Assembly: GCA_947053925.1 (NCBI GenBank)
Contig: CAMRUG010000007.1
Coordinates: 1-64,000, forward strand
From: an uncultured Clostridia bacterium
GTDB lineage: Bacteria > Bacillota > Clostridia > Christensenellales > CAG-314
Length of the DNA stretch: 64,000 nucleotides
Direction: 5' to 3'
Shown here piece after piece: positions 32,481 through 42,625 of the stretch. The translations under genes and the position numbers were made by a program. How positions within the stretch are numbered: the first letter of the stretch is position 1; each line of letters begins with the position of its first letter. The notes under the pieces are model-generated. The model did not search any database. It was not told the origin of the DNA and saw only the letters and a list, made by a program, of their open reading frames with translations.

Positions 32481-32635
32481 ATGCACCTCCCAAAGTCAGA
32501 TACTTTTGGAGGTGTATTTTGATGTCAAAGAAAGGACAAACATTCAAACAATACTCGCACGAATGCAGGTTAAATGTTATAGTGAGTATACGAGAACACA
32601 AATTGAGTTACACTGAAACTATTTGGAAATATTTT
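32481..32635 (+). pseudogene. IS3-family transposase OrfA relic
   Basis: The stretch 32481-32515 resembles an IS3-type end (ATGCACCTCC... with an inverted copy, ACTTTTGGAGGTG). Next comes MSKKGQTFKQYSHECRLNVI and SYTETIWKYF, the start of an OrfA helix-turn-helix, which breaks off after about 38 residues. No OrfB or right end is present, so this is a truncated insertion-sequence remnant. Confidence 0.65.
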
Positions 32636-32671
32636 CATCTTTGTCTTCTGTTTGTCAAACAAAATGTGATT

Positions 32672-32929
32672 TTATTTTTTGAATTGTTTATTAAACTCTA
32701 TCAAATCTGCTTTTGTGTCTTCTGTTAGCTGATTATAGTCAACATTGTCAATTGCTCCCTGCAAAACGTACAAGAACACTAAACAAATATTGGGATAACG
32801 CGTTTTTAACCGAAAAAAAGCCTCTTTGCTACCTGCGGCTTTCAAATCTTCCGCAGAATTTATATCGACAGATTGCAACTTTCGCGCCATTTCCGCGCCG
32901 ATATTTTTTAATGACGTCAATTCGCTCAT
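32672..32929 (-). CDS. TfoX C-terminal-domain protein
   Basis: The ATG at 32929 (MSELTSLKNIGAEMARKL) gives 85 aa; in-frame codons upstream lack a ribosome site. The sequence matches the TfoX C-terminal domain, a helix-hairpin-helix-like fold: LTSLKNIGAEMARKLQSVDI, then DLKAAGSKEAFFRLK, then LVFLYVLQGAIDN. Stand-alone copies are common in Firmicutes and have no proven function; the link to competence comes from the full-length Haemophilus protein. Isolated gene next to an insertion-sequence relic. Confidence 0.85.
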   Translation of the reverse strand: MSELTSLKNIGAEMARKLQSVDINSAEDLKAAGSKEAFFRLKTRYPNICLVFLYVLQGAIDNVDYNQLTEDTKADLIEFNKQFKK

Positions 32930-33285
32930 TCGGATACCTCTCTCAATTTTGTTTATTGTACCCAAATTATATCAAAATCAATTGATTTATACAAGTGGGG
33001 GACAACAATGCTTTGAGAATATAAAAGTGCTATTTATAAAGTTGCTTTGTGTGTATCGTTTTCATACTCGGCGCACCGTAGAGTTAAGCGGTCTCGACAA
33101 AATTTCTTTGATAAGAAGACACATACAGAAGCATTTATATATAAGAAAGTTACGAACTTACTTTTACGTGCGTTTGTATAATTTTCTGATAGCTAAAGCC
33201 GCTGTTGTGAATAAGAACATCAGTGAGCTACAAAAAACGGACTAACAAGTTTACACCTTAACAAGGTGGTCTTATCAGTCCGATA

Positions 33286-33376
33286 TGGCGGAAGCGGTGG
33301 GATTCGAACCCACGTGTCGGTAACCCGACAACCGCATTTCGAGTGCGGGCCGTTATGACCACTTCGATACGCTTCC
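33286..33376 (-). tRNA. tRNA-Ser (CGA)
   Basis: A 91-nt class II tRNA with encoded CCA. The acceptor stem GGAAGCG pairs with CGCTTCC, the anticodon loop CTCGAAA gives CGA, and the long variable arm TGTCGGGTTACCGACA forms a stem. The T-loop GGTTCGAATCC is standard. Confidence 0.96.
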
Positions 33377-34011
33377 GTATATTTAAGTTTGTTTGAGCAA
33401 TTTTCTACAAAAAGGTTGACTGACTTTATCCGGCGGTCGGCGTTCGCAACTCCGTTGCTCGGATAAGGACCGCTTCGCTCGCTTGTGGCTCTGCCGCAAA
33501 TACTACCGTATAATACAGGGTTACAACTTTGACAAATATTTGTCTCTTTATACAACAACGCCAACATAATTTTTTACATTCACTTGTTTGCTTGTTGTAA
33601 CCGTATTAAGTGATAAACTTTCATCACAAATTTCTTTGCTTTACAATGTTACACTAATTTATATTTATTGTCAATAATATTTAATACTTTCCGTCATTGT
33701 CAATTATTGACGAATACTTTTATTTATTATGTTGCATCCTTGCGTACATTTAACTGTTGTGTTATAATAGCATACGTAACAAGCACTAACGCCATTTAAC
33801 TACAACTAACTGCTGTTAATTACTAGCTATTACATCGTATCACGCAATAAAGCAATTATAAGCACTGAAAGTTTGTTCTTGCACGATATAATGTTTTCAA
33901 AATTAACAAACAAGTACAGGCGGCAACATATACTATTGCAATAACGGCATTAGTTTATGCGGATAAAGCGTAGCGGGCAATCAAAAATTGTAAGGTATCG
34001 GTAAATAATAA
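33377..34011. other. Intergenic region with a GC-rich structured patch
   Basis: 635 bp without a supported gene. Positions 33425-33505 are much richer in G and C than the surroundings and contain an inverted repeat (33426-33432 with 33460-33466) enclosing a GCAAC/GTTGC hairpin. Further on, TTGCGT (33740-33745), 17 bp and TATAAT (33763-33768) form a probable promoter for the flippase-like gene, leaving a leader of about 240 nt. Confidence 0.5.
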
Positions 34012-35259
34012 ATGAGCAAAAAACAAAAAAATACACCTATCGATAAATCCAATATTGACATAAAAGTAGACAACGTATTGGACAATTTTTCAAAGCCTAT
34101 TGCCGAGCCGCCTAAAAGAAAGTACGGTTGGCTTAGTATGTTGCTGTTGATAGCAATTATCGGCGTCGGAATTTATTTTATGGTAAAACTTGCCGCTTCG
34201 GTAAACGAGGATGAAATCCGTTCACTGGGAGATATTTTGGCACATTTAGATGTTAAGTATGCCATAATATCGGTTGCGGCTTTGCTGGGAATAATGCTGT
34301 TTGAAAGCGCAAAGTTTTTGGTTGTTACTCACGCAACTACGGGGTTGCTCAAACCGCTAAACAGTATAAAAGTTGCGTTTTTAGGCAAGTATTACGACGG
34401 TATAACTCCGTTCAGCGCCGGCGGACAACCGATGCAAATTTACTACTTACACAAAAAGGGGCATAGTGCAGGGGTATCTACGGCAATAGTTATGATAAAG
34501 TATTTTATCAATATGCTATGCTGGGTAACATTGTGCTTTTTGTTGATGACAATCAACCGCGGTGCGCTATCAAAATACGTTGATGCCAATCAGCAACACT
34601 TTTTTTTGGTTGCCGGTTGGATAGGCTGGGTTATAAACGCCATACTGCCGTTCTCTATTATAATCTTTGCTATTTTTCCTAAGATAACAAACAAAATACT
34701 CTTGTTTTTTATCAATATGATTACAAAATGTTCTTTCGGGCTGGCAAGCAAAAAAGAAACAAAAACAGGCAAATCGCAATTTCAGCGTAAGAAGAAAATT
34801 TTGCGGCGCAAGCAAAAATGGATAAACAGTGCGTACTCAGCAGTTAAAGATTTCCGCGCTTCTTTTACAATAATGTCGCATAAGCCCGTACAGTTTGTAT
34901 TGCTGTTGATTTCTTGCATAGCAGAGAGTTTCTTGGCTTATGCTTTGCCGTATTTTATATTGGTCGCGTTTGCAGACGGAGCTGTCGCCGTAGGCGCGGA
35001 AACGATGTTTGCAATAATGACGTTGAACGTATATGCGGCAATGAGTGTAGCAGTTGTACCCACACCGGGAAACAGCGGCGTATTAGAAAACGTCATATTG
35101 CTTGTTTTCAAAATGTTAGCCACTTCCGTTGTTTTCTGGGTGGTATTTACTTGGAGATTTTTTACATATTATATCTACATTTTGATAGGTATAGGTATTA
35201 CGTTATTTGAATTGATTAGAAAATCTATAAGGAGCAGAAACGCGTCAAAAAAACGATAA
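34012..35259 (+). CDS. Flippase-like/lysylphosphatidylglycerol synthase-type membrane protein
   Basis: 415 aa with about eight membrane helices and a basic cytoplasmic N-terminus. The LPG_synthase_TM family is indicated by YDGITPFSAGGQPMQIYYL (about residues 125-143) and VVPTPGNSGVLENVIL (about 346-361). A long Lys/Arg-rich loop lies near 245-275. Relatives include YbhN/AglD and the flippase half of MprF; they move or modify lipids. There is no catalytic lysyltransferase domain, so lipid flipping is the likelier role. The glycolipid synthase-like gene follows 22 bp later. Confidence 0.87.
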   Translation: MSKKQKNTPIDKSNIDIKVDNVLDNFSKPIAEPPKRKYGWLSMLLLIAIIGVGIYFMVKLAASVNEDEIRSLGDILAHLDVKYAIISVAALLGIMLFESAKFLVVTHATTGLLKPLNSIKVAFLGKYYDGITPFSAGGQPMQIYYLHKKGHSAGVSTAIVMIKYFINMLCWVTLCFLLMTINRGALSKYVDANQQHFFLVAGWIGWVINAILPFSIIIFAIFPKITNKILLFFINMITKCSFGLASKKETKTGKSQFQRKKKILRRKQKWINSAYSAVKDFRASFTIMSHKPVQFVLLLISCIAESFLAYALPYFILVAFADGAVAVGAETMFAIMTLNVYAAMSVAVVPTPGNSGVLENVILLVFKMLATSVVFWVVFTWRFFTYYIYILIGIGITLFELIRKSIRSRNASKKR

Positions 35260-35281
35260 TTATACGCACGATTTTACTGTT

Positions 35282-36736
35282 ATGGACGATTTAATAAAAA
35301 CAAAAGAAAAACCTTTGGTACTGGTAACGCTAATAGAGGCCGGAATGGGGCATATCGTCAGTGCGGTTGCCATTGCAGACGCTCTTAAAGCGCAATATTC
35401 AGATAAGGTTAATGTTTTAGAAAAATATATTTTGCGCGAAAGCGACAATGATGTTTTGCAGAAGTATGAAAAGTTTTTGGTCGACAACGTAAAGGGATAT
35501 TCAAAATATTCGTCGTTCGGCTATTTTCAGTATTTTTCAATGTATATTTTAGGTCCGCAAAACTCGTTAAAACTTGTTCACAACACCGTTATGCGTAAAC
35601 AAGTAAACGCTTTGGTTGACGAATACGCCAAAATCAAACCGGATGTAATTGTAACTACGCATTACTTTACGCTGTATTGCGCGGTAAGATACCGCAATTT
35701 ATATGACAATAATGTCAAGGTTGTTTGTTATTGTCCCGACAATAACGTTCACGGATGGTGGGATGCGCGGGCAGATATGATTTATACAAATAATCCTATG
35801 GCTACGCAACAAGCGTACGATTTGACGTTTCGCAGCGGCACGGTTCAAGAAGCGTTTTATCCTACGCGTAAAGCAGTTACGGAAGCAAACGAGAGCAAAG
35901 AGTTTTACCGCACTAAATTCGGTATACCTCAGGATAAATTTGCAGTAGTGGTTGCCGACGGCGTATATGCCGAGGCAAAAGCAAAAGATATTTGTTTAGA
36001 ATTGATAAAAAGCGACCTTCCGTTGACGGTTTGTCTGCTTGCAGGCAAAAACGATGCAATGAAGCGCGAGTTTGACGAACTGAAATCGAAAGTAAAACCC
36101 AATATTACTCTTTTGACTTTCGGCTTTATGCAAAATGCTCCCGAACTGTACCGTGCGTGCGATTTGTTTATTACCAAAGCGGGGCCCAACGCGATTTTGG
36201 ACAGCGTTATGGTTGATACTCCCGTGATAGTGGACTTTTGCGCAACGCCTATAGAATATACAACGAAAAATTTGTTCACGAAGCATTTCAACTGCGGTTG
36301 CTTTATCGCTTCGCCTAAGCAAATTAAAATTCAAGTAGAGGAATATATAAAACACCCTGAGTACCTGCAGAAATTTGCCCACTCTTTGGCATATTTCGAT
36401 AAATCGAAAAACGGTGCTGACGATATAGCGGATGATATTGTCGGGTTGATTTTTAACGGCGAACAAAACCGCGATAAACACTACGCACAGGAAGATGCAG
36501 TAATAAACCGTTATTTTGAACTAAAAGCGGAAAAATGCAATTCTGGTTATAATAAAAAGTTAATGCAAAACGGTTTGTCAGCAAAACGCCAATTAAAGAT
36601 AAATAACAAAGTTGCATTAAATAAATGTAAATGTGAAAATAAAGCAAAGGCATTAAAGTGTAAGTTCCATTCCGGTAAGGCAAGCAAAAAGTATGCCGAT
36701 ATTTTAATTAAACTGAGCGCGGACGAATGCGTTTAA
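35282..36736 (+). CDS. Diacylglycerol glycosyltransferase-like (MGDG synthase/UgtP type)
   Basis: 484 aa. The N-terminal domain starts VLVTLIEAGMGHIVSAVAIADAL, the glycine/His loop of MGDG-synthase-type GT28 enzymes, and the C-terminal half carries FITKAGPNAILDSV, the sugar-nucleotide site. It should glycosylate diacylglycerol at the membrane inner face, giving glycolipids that can anchor lipoteichoic acid. The last 60 residues are an unusual Lys/Asn/Cys-rich extension (NKCKCENKAKALKCK) not typical of the family. Co-located with a flippase-like gene, which could export the product. Confidence 0.87.
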   Translation: MDDLIKTKEKPLVLVTLIEAGMGHIVSAVAIADALKAQYSDKVNVLEKYILRESDNDVLQKYEKFLVDNVKGYSKYSSFGYFQYFSMYILGPQNSLKLVHNTVMRKQVNALVDEYAKIKPDVIVTTHYFTLYCAVRYRNLYDNNVKVVCYCPDNNVHGWWDARADMIYTNNPMATQQAYDLTFRSGTVQEAFYPTRKAVTEANESKEFYRTKFGIPQDKFAVVVADGVYAEAKAKDICLELIKSDLPLTVCLLAGKNDAMKREFDELKSKVKPNITLLTFGFMQNAPELYRACDLFITKAGPNAILDSVMVDTPVIVDFCATPIEYTTKNLFTKHFNCGCFIASPKQIKIQVEEYIKHPEYLQKFAHSLAYFDKSKNGADDIADDIVGLIFNGEQNRDKHYAQEDAVINRYFELKAEKCNSGYNKKLMQNGLSAKRQLKINNKVALNKCKCENKAKALKCKFHSGKASKKYADILIKLSADECV

Positions 36737-36749
36737 GTAATGTAACTTT

Positions 36750-37856
36750 ATGAAAAATTTGGACAAAAAAGAAACAGAGGCTTTTAAACCGTATAAGTTA
36801 GATACCGCTAAACCGATAGCGGCGGAAGGGTACAACTCTTTAACGCCGACATTGCTTTTGTTGTTGGCATTGTTCTTTTGCATTATTTTTGTTTCGATTT
36901 TCATTTCAAACAAAGTCAACGGCTTAACGGACGGAAAGGATAGAGATTATATTATTATCGGCGTTGTTTTAGGAATCCTTTTATTGACGTCAATAGCAAT
37001 ATTTGTAGGATACAGAATACGCAATTCTCTGATAAGAAAGGAAATACTTGCATCTACGGTAACTTTAGCTACCGTAACAGATGTTACCGTTACGCAAAGT
37101 ACAACGCGCAAAAATGACGGAAGCACCCGAACAAAAGAAACGGTCTCATTGCAATACGAGTTTTTTGACGAATACAATAATATCCGTACGGATAACTATT
37201 ACAAAACGTACGGCAGTGCTCCGCAATTTTATAAGGGTCAACATATCGTAATTGCTTTTAACGACGAAAAGAATTACATCCTTTGCAAGTATACGTTGCT
37301 TGACGGCGATATACAGGCGGACTTAATATCGGATAATTCCGCTAACGAGACATTGACAGGCGAAAGCGTGAGTATCGACGCAAATAAATACGTTCCTTTA
37401 GGATACGATAAAAAGTATTATTTTCTGGCATTGATTTACTTTGTGTTTGCATTGGTTTTTGCGGCACTTTTAACATATTATGCCGTTACCGTAAAGGACG
37501 GTTATGTTTGGGCTTACGTCGGTGTTTTCGGGACATTATTAGCTGTATTTACAGTGTTGGCATCGGTTTCGTTTTTAATTCCGTTTAGATTAAAGCGTAA
37601 ATCCGATTCGGTTTTGTCCGTCGGCGCTACATATACGCGCGGAATTTTACAAACCGAAAATAAAATTTATCGGAATGGTATAAAGAACAAATACATTTGC
37701 GTTTATGCCGATACGGACGGAAACAAACGGGTCTTAGAGGTTTCATCGACGCCTAGCATTCAAAGGTATATGCGCTACGGGAGTATCGATGCGGTTGTTG
37801 CATATACTCAAGACAAGGCTGTTGTGTTGGTAGAAAGCAGAGAAAGAATATTATGA
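36750..37856 (+). CDS. DUF3592-like membrane protein
   Basis: 368 aa with four membrane helices in two pairs (about 32-53, 68-89; 222-245, 252-275). Between and after them lie two similar beta domains of about 110 residues of the DUF3592 kind (TLATVTDVTVTQSTTRKNDG then DEYNNIRTDNYYKTYGSAPQ in the first, YTRGILQTENKIYRNGIKNK in the second). Function unknown. It starts 13 bases after the glycosyltransferase without a strong ribosome site, so it may be translationally coupled; a terminator follows. Confidence 0.72.
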   Translation: MKNLDKKETEAFKPYKLDTAKPIAAEGYNSLTPTLLLLLALFFCIIFVSIFISNKVNGLTDGKDRDYIIIGVVLGILLLTSIAIFVGYRIRNSLIRKEILASTVTLATVTDVTVTQSTTRKNDGSTRTKETVSLQYEFFDEYNNIRTDNYYKTYGSAPQFYKGQHIVIAFNDEKNYILCKYTLLDGDIQADLISDNSANETLTGESVSIDANKYVPLGYDKKYYFLALIYFVFALVFAALLTYYAVTVKDGYVWAYVGVFGTLLAVFTVLASVSFLIPFRLKRKSDSVLSVGATYTRGILQTENKIYRNGIKNKYICVYADTDGNKRVLEVSSTPSIQRYMRYGSIDAVVAYTQDKAVVLVESRERIL

Positions 37857-37861
37857 ATATG

Positions 37862-37895
37862 CAAAAAGGTTGTAATGAAAGTTGCAACCTTTTTG
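37862..37895 (+). terminator. Terminator of the glycolipid operon
   Basis: A perfect 11-bp stem (37862-37872 with 37885-37895), the right arm ending in a T run. Confidence 0.85.
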
Positions 37896-37956
37896 TTAAA
37901 AACGTATCTTTTACCGACAATATCACTAAACAAATTTGTTTAATCGTGTTATTAAT

Positions 37957-37986
37957 TTGACAATGTGTACAATTCTCAGTTAATAT
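37957..37986 (+). promoter_or_regulatory. Promoter of the M60 peptidase gene
   Basis: TTGACA (37957-37962), an 18-bp spacer, TAATAT (37981-37986), with a second TATAAT just beyond (37986-37991). About 65 bases upstream of the GTG start. Confidence 0.6.
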
Positions 37987-38058
37987 ATAATAAGATAATT
38001 TACCGAGAAAAACGGTTATATGTTCATACGCTTATAATTGTAAAGGGAGAAAGTTATT

Positions 38059-41000
38059 GTGAAACAAAACATTACAAATGCGGAAGGAACCGTAACGGTT
38101 AATCCGCAACGCAAAAAGATTATTATAGCTAGCGTTGCAGTAGTGCTTGCTATAGTCATTACTCTTGCTATTGTGTTACCGCTTGTACTTAGGGTAAAAC
38201 TTGCACTGTTTAATATTCCGAAAAGTCAGTTGCCGATAGTGGAAGAGTTTGCTTTAAACAAATATGATTACGACAGTTTGGGCGACTCGCAAGTTACACT
38301 GCGTTCCGATTCTATGCGCGTAACAAATCGTAATTTGCCACGTGCCGAAACGGAATTATTAAGCAATGATTTTACATTGTCTTACGATACTGCAACCAAA
38401 ACGTTAACGCCGGAATACGGAGTTCTAAGACCGTCGACAGATGCAGTCAAAACTGCCACAATCAGTTTTTCCGATTACGGAAGTCCTTCTCACGGTGTTA
38501 GCGGAGCGGGGGCATTCACAAACGGAACGACGGGCGGACAGGCTATAACCGACGCGGCGTTTTATAAATATATGCTTATGACTCAAGGTCAGCATTTAGC
38601 TGTCGAAGCGGCATTGCGTTCTGCAAACGGAACTTTAACGCAAGAATGGTTAAAAAAGCACCCTGCGGCGGACGCTCAATACGGAGCCGTTTTGGGAGAA
38701 AATAACGCCGTCGAAAAAGAAATTGTTTTAGACCCGTTATACCGTTCTCCGCACGTTACGGGACTGTATTTGCCTGCAGGCGAACTAGTAACAGTCAAGG
38801 TGGAAGGACTTGCCGACGGCGAAAAACTTTCAATAAGCACAGGTCTTCAAAACAGTTTGGCGTGGAGAGGCGGCGCAAATGACAACGTATTTAACAGCGT
38901 GGCAGGTTCATTATCGCAAGTAAAAGCGCCTACGTCAGTGGATGCATTTTTTACAAAAGCAGACGTTTTAACCGCTACGGGCAACTTTGTGGGAAACGTT
39001 TCTAACCAAAGTCAATGGAATCGTCAAAATAACCGCGCACCGTGGGTAAATGCCAGCTTTAATTTAAACGGAAACGGCGAATATAAAATCGGAACGGCGT
39101 TTGGCGGCGTTTTGCATATCAATATGGGTAACTGTTATTCGCACGCGAAAGTTACAATTACCGGCGCTGTCGAAACTCCTCACTATATTTTGGGCGTTAC
39201 CACTCCCGAGTATTTTGACGAATATCTCCGTCAAGCACCGGGTGTAATTGCCGTACTTGATACCGAAAACGGTCAGTTAATAGGTCCGACCGGTGAAATG
39301 GGAACCACAGGTTATATGCGCCAAGTAAAGACGGAAGAAGTAGACAAATTGGCAATGCTGTGGCACTCGTTCCTTTCGGTAAACGAATCGTTTACCGGCG
39401 GTACATATAACCGCTTTAATAAAGTTATGTTTGACCAACACGTTCCCGCAGGAGCGGCGGTTGCATTGGGCAACTATTCTTTCGCCCATCCAACAGGATG
39501 GTTCCAAGGCGCTATGAACTACCGCGGATTGTTGCAAAGCGGAACGTGGGGTATATTGCACGAAATCGGACATAACCATGCGGCAAGTTACGGTACGGTA
39601 TGGGGCTTTGGCACGGGTCAAGAAGGCGAAGTCCGTAACAATGCGCTCATAACGCTGTCTTACATAATGTTTTGCGATACGGGAACTTCAGTCCGTAACG
39701 GTACGGCAGGGGTTGAACACGGAGAAGTATGTACGCCTTACACTTCTCTTAAAAACTCTCTTGATTTTGTAAAAGCCACAAGCGCTACCGATTTCCAAAA
39801 TTACGGATATTTCCCCGCGCTTAGAATGTACACTAATATAATGCATTCTTTCGGTGCAGAAAAATATTACGAATTACTGTATACATACAAGAGTGTTTCA
39901 TCGTATTGCTCAAATAAACGTGCGGATTTTGCTTATCGTTGTTCGCTAATTTACGGAATGAACTTCTTAAAGTATTTTAACGAAATGTATAAAGCCAATA
40001 TAAACGACGATATGTTTACCGAAGAACAGTTGGCGCTTATGAAAGCATTGCCTAACTACGAACCGGTAGCAAACTTTTATGCTGGCGGTATAGACGGGGT
40101 TAAGACAGGCGGCGATTATCTGGTAACTTTCGGCGAAGATATCACATTCGATATGCTTGCAACTACAATAAGCAGTTTGGATACGGCAGACAGTAAAGGT
40201 TTTGAAATTGTCGGATTTGAAGAACCTGCTCACGGTAAACTAACCGATCTCGGCGATGGCAAGTTCAAGTATTCGTTTAAATCAAAGTATTCGGGTACTT
40301 TTGACGATTTCTCCGTCTATGTACGCATGAAAGACAGTACGCAGTTGGTTCACAAGTTGACGGTTACTTTGCGGATTAACTATAACGGCGGAAAAATGAC
40401 CGCTTACCAAGGGCTTGACAAACTTGACAGAAAAGATATTTGGACTGCCGCAGATAAAGTTATGACGGAAGTTGAAGGAAAAGTGTCGTCGGTTTCTAAT
40501 TCGGGCGTACCTACTTACGACTCGGGTTCAAACGATGAAATCCGCGTATTAGAGTATTATTGGAAAGCGCCTGTCAGCGGAGAAGTTCAAATATCTACCA
40601 AACACGACGATTTGTCGACGGTATACTTTGGTGAGAGTTTCGATTCGCTCAATCAGATATTGCAATTTAACAGTTATTCGGCAAATTATCCTTCCCAAGG
40701 AAATGCGACCGTTACCGTAAAGAAAGATAAATTGTACGCTGTAAAAATAGTTAATATCAACACCGGCGGTCAAGGCGGTTTGACGATCGGAGTTAAGTAT
40801 GGGGATATGCAGAATTTTTCGTATATCCCTGCGGATCAAGTTTATCATCCCAACTTTAACATTAAAAATAAAGTAACGAAGTTTGTTTACGAACCGAAAT
40901 TCATTATTTCTAAAAAGGATAATATAAAGCTGTCTGTTACGGGAACGGACAAGAGCGAATGGACGGTAATTGAAGCGCCTGAAAATATAGCCGATGGAAG

Positions 41001-42255
41001 ATATTTTGAACAACAACTTATCGACCCCGATACAGGCAAACCTTCCGGAACATTTACAACGGACAAGTGGACCTATTTGATTGACGGTCAGACGGGAACA
41101 AATTTGCATACTGCGTGGACCGGAAATAATCTAACAACAATTACGCCCGAACGGCCGCACATATTTGTTATAGATATGGCAAAGTCGCAACCTGTAAACT
41201 ATGTTAACATAACAACACGAAATAACGTAAATTCTTATATTACTTCTTACGAAATACAGCTTGCCACAGATCTTAACGGAGAATGGAAACGTGTTGCGGA
41301 AGGCGACCGCGACGACTATAAGGGTACGACGATTTCGACAAAATTTGCATCGCAGGAAGCAAGATACGTCAAGGTTATAGTCAAGGGTACCACCGGCGGA
41401 AAGTTCTCCGTACTTGCGGAAATCGATGCTGGAGTACAATCGACAACCCAACGTATAATGGCAACGACGAGTTCTAAAATGTATACGACTAAGAAATGGC
41501 AGAACTCTCAGAATGTCGAAGGCGAAGCCAGCGGCTATATGATGGTTTCTAAAAAGAATCAAAAACTTGTAGCCAAATTTGAAGGCGAAACATTTGCATT
41601 ATATGCGGCTACGGGCAAAGATTTCGGAGCGTTTAAGGTTAAAATTGACGGCAAGGAAGTTGCAAGAGTTGACTTAAATTCCGAAATATCCGAATCTCGC
41701 AAACTTGTCGTAAATGTAGAAAATTTAAAAAATAAGGAGCACACCGTGGAAATTATAACAACTAATTCGGGTAAAGTAATGTTGAACGTAATAGGAATTT
41801 CTTATACATCTAATCTTCTCAACGCTTCCAATATTTATTTGGAACGCGGTTTGGGTATAACTATGGCGGTATTTATCGTCCTGTTTGCAGGCGTGCTTGC
41901 ATTTACAATTTGTCTGCTTTGTAAGCCTAAATTCCGCGAAAAAGTGTTTGCAAGTAAATTTGCAAAATCTCTTGATGAAACGGAAAATAAGAATAAAAAA
42001 GAAGCGAAACCGGTAACGCGTAAGGGCAAAGAAAAGGCAGAATTAGACAAGAAAATTGCAGATATAGTTGCCAAATCGGAAGCTCGCAAACAAGAAGAAA
42101 AAACGACCGCTTCGACGGCAAAAAAAGAAACGAAAGCAGCAGAACCGACAAAACCGACTAAAGAAACTCCTGCAAAATCCACCGCAAAAGAACCTGCTAA
42201 TAATAAAACGGCAGACAAAAACACAAAAACATCGAGTTCAAAAACAAAGAAATAA
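38059..42255 (+). CDS. Giant membrane-anchored M60-family metallopeptidase
   Basis: 1398 aa from a GTG behind GGGAGA. An N-terminal membrane helix (about 20-45) is followed by a large external region. The M60 catalytic core holds H501-E-I-G-H505, with Glu522 or Glu524 as third zinc ligand. A PA14-like beta domain lies near 820-920 and a discoidin (F5/8 C) carbohydrate-binding domain near 1010-1130. A second helix (about 1264-1290) leads to a cytoplasmic tail of 108 residues extremely rich in Lys/Ala/Thr/Glu. M60 enzymes cleave mucin-like O-glycoproteins, so this is probably a host-mucin protease held at the cell surface. The histone-like tail is unusual. Confidence 0.88.
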   Translation: MKQNITNAEGTVTVNPQRKKIIIASVAVVLAIVITLAIVLPLVLRVKLALFNIPKSQLPIVEEFALNKYDYDSLGDSQVTLRSDSMRVTNRNLPRAETELLSNDFTLSYDTATKTLTPEYGVLRPSTDAVKTATISFSDYGSPSHGVSGAGAFTNGTTGGQAITDAAFYKYMLMTQGQHLAVEAALRSANGTLTQEWLKKHPAADAQYGAVLGENNAVEKEIVLDPLYRSPHVTGLYLPAGELVTVKVEGLADGEKLSISTGLQNSLAWRGGANDNVFNSVAGSLSQVKAPTSVDAFFTKADVLTATGNFVGNVSNQSQWNRQNNRAPWVNASFNLNGNGEYKIGTAFGGVLHINMGNCYSHAKVTITGAVETPHYILGVTTPEYFDEYLRQAPGVIAVLDTENGQLIGPTGEMGTTGYMRQVKTEEVDKLAMLWHSFLSVNESFTGGTYNRFNKVMFDQHVPAGAAVALGNYSFAHPTGWFQGAMNYRGLLQSGTWGILHEIGHNHAASYGTVWGFGTGQEGEVRNNALITLSYIMFCDTGTSVRNGTAGVEHGEVCTPYTSLKNSLDFVKATSATDFQNYGYFPALRMYTNIMHSFGAEKYYELLYTYKSVSSYCSNKRADFAYRCSLIYGMNFLKYFNEMYKANINDDMFTEEQLALMKALPNYEPVANFYAGGIDGVKTGGDYLVTFGEDITFDMLATTISSLDTADSKGFEIVGFEEPAHGKLTDLGDGKFKYSFKSKYSGTFDDFSVYVRMKDSTQLVHKLTVTLRINYNGGKMTAYQGLDKLDRKDIWTAADKVMTEVEGKVSSVSNSGVPTYDSGSNDEIRVLEYYWKAPVSGEVQISTKHDDLSTVYFGESFDSLNQILQFNSYSANYPSQGNATVTVKKDKLYAVKIVNINTGGQGGLTIGVKYGDMQNFSYIPADQVYHPNFNIKNKVTKFVYEPKFIISKKDNIKLSVTGTDKSEWTVIEAPENIADGRYFEQQLIDPDTGKPSGTFTTDKWTYLIDGQTGTNLHTAWTGNNLTTITPERPHIFVIDMAKSQPVNYVNITTRNNVNSYITSYEIQLATDLNGEWKRVAEGDRDDYKGTTISTKFASQEARYVKVIVKGTTGGKFSVLAEIDAGVQSTTQRIMATTSSKMYTTKKWQNSQNVEGEASGYMMVSKKNQKLVAKFEGETFALYAATGKDFGAFKVKIDGKEVARVDLNSEISESRKLVVNVENLKNKEHTVEIITTNSGKVMLNVIGISYTSNLLNASNIYLERGLGITMAVFIVLFAGVLAFTICLLCKPKFREKVFASKFAKSLDETENKNKKEAKPVTRKGKEKAELDKKIADIVAKSEARKQEEKTTASTAKKETKAAEPTKPTKETPAKSTAKEPANNKTADKNTKTSSSKTKK

Positions 42256-42263
42256 TTATTTAG

Positions 42264-42300
42264 CATATTACCCCGTTTTAATACGGGGTAATATGTTTTT
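42264..42300 (+). terminator. Terminator after the M60 gene
   Basis: A perfect 12-bp stem (42264-42275 with 42284-42295), then TTTTT. Confidence 0.88.
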
Positions 42301-42625
42301 TAGTAAATATTTGTAAAAAACATAATCTTTTGGCTATTAGGGGAATGCTTCTCCGTTTTTATCGGGATAAAAAAGTATTAAGGAATAACGGATTTGAATA
42401 CGGTTTAATAAGCACGGCGAAAACATTTAGGAAAACAACAGTTGTTTGCGACTGTAGAATATGTTGTGCTCAATTAAAAGTGAAAGTATTGTATTATTAT
42501 ATTCAACAGTTATTTTGAAAGATAACAAACGCGTGTAATTATTGTAATGAACTCCTAATTATTGTCGAAAAAGGAAAAAATTCGAATTTTTGAGTAAATT
42601 TATTGCTAAAAGCTTTTTATTTGGC
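42301..42625. other. Noncoding spacer
   Basis: 325 bp. The only long frame (42330-42518) opens with TTG and lacks a ribosome site, so I do not call it. No structure was recognised. Confidence 0.35.

Noticed and set aside
33220..33567. 115-aa minus-strand frame
   Set aside because: It runs through tRNA-Ser and the GC-rich patch.
42330..42518. 62-aa frame after the M60 terminator
   Set aside because: TTG start, no ribosome site, unlikely composition.
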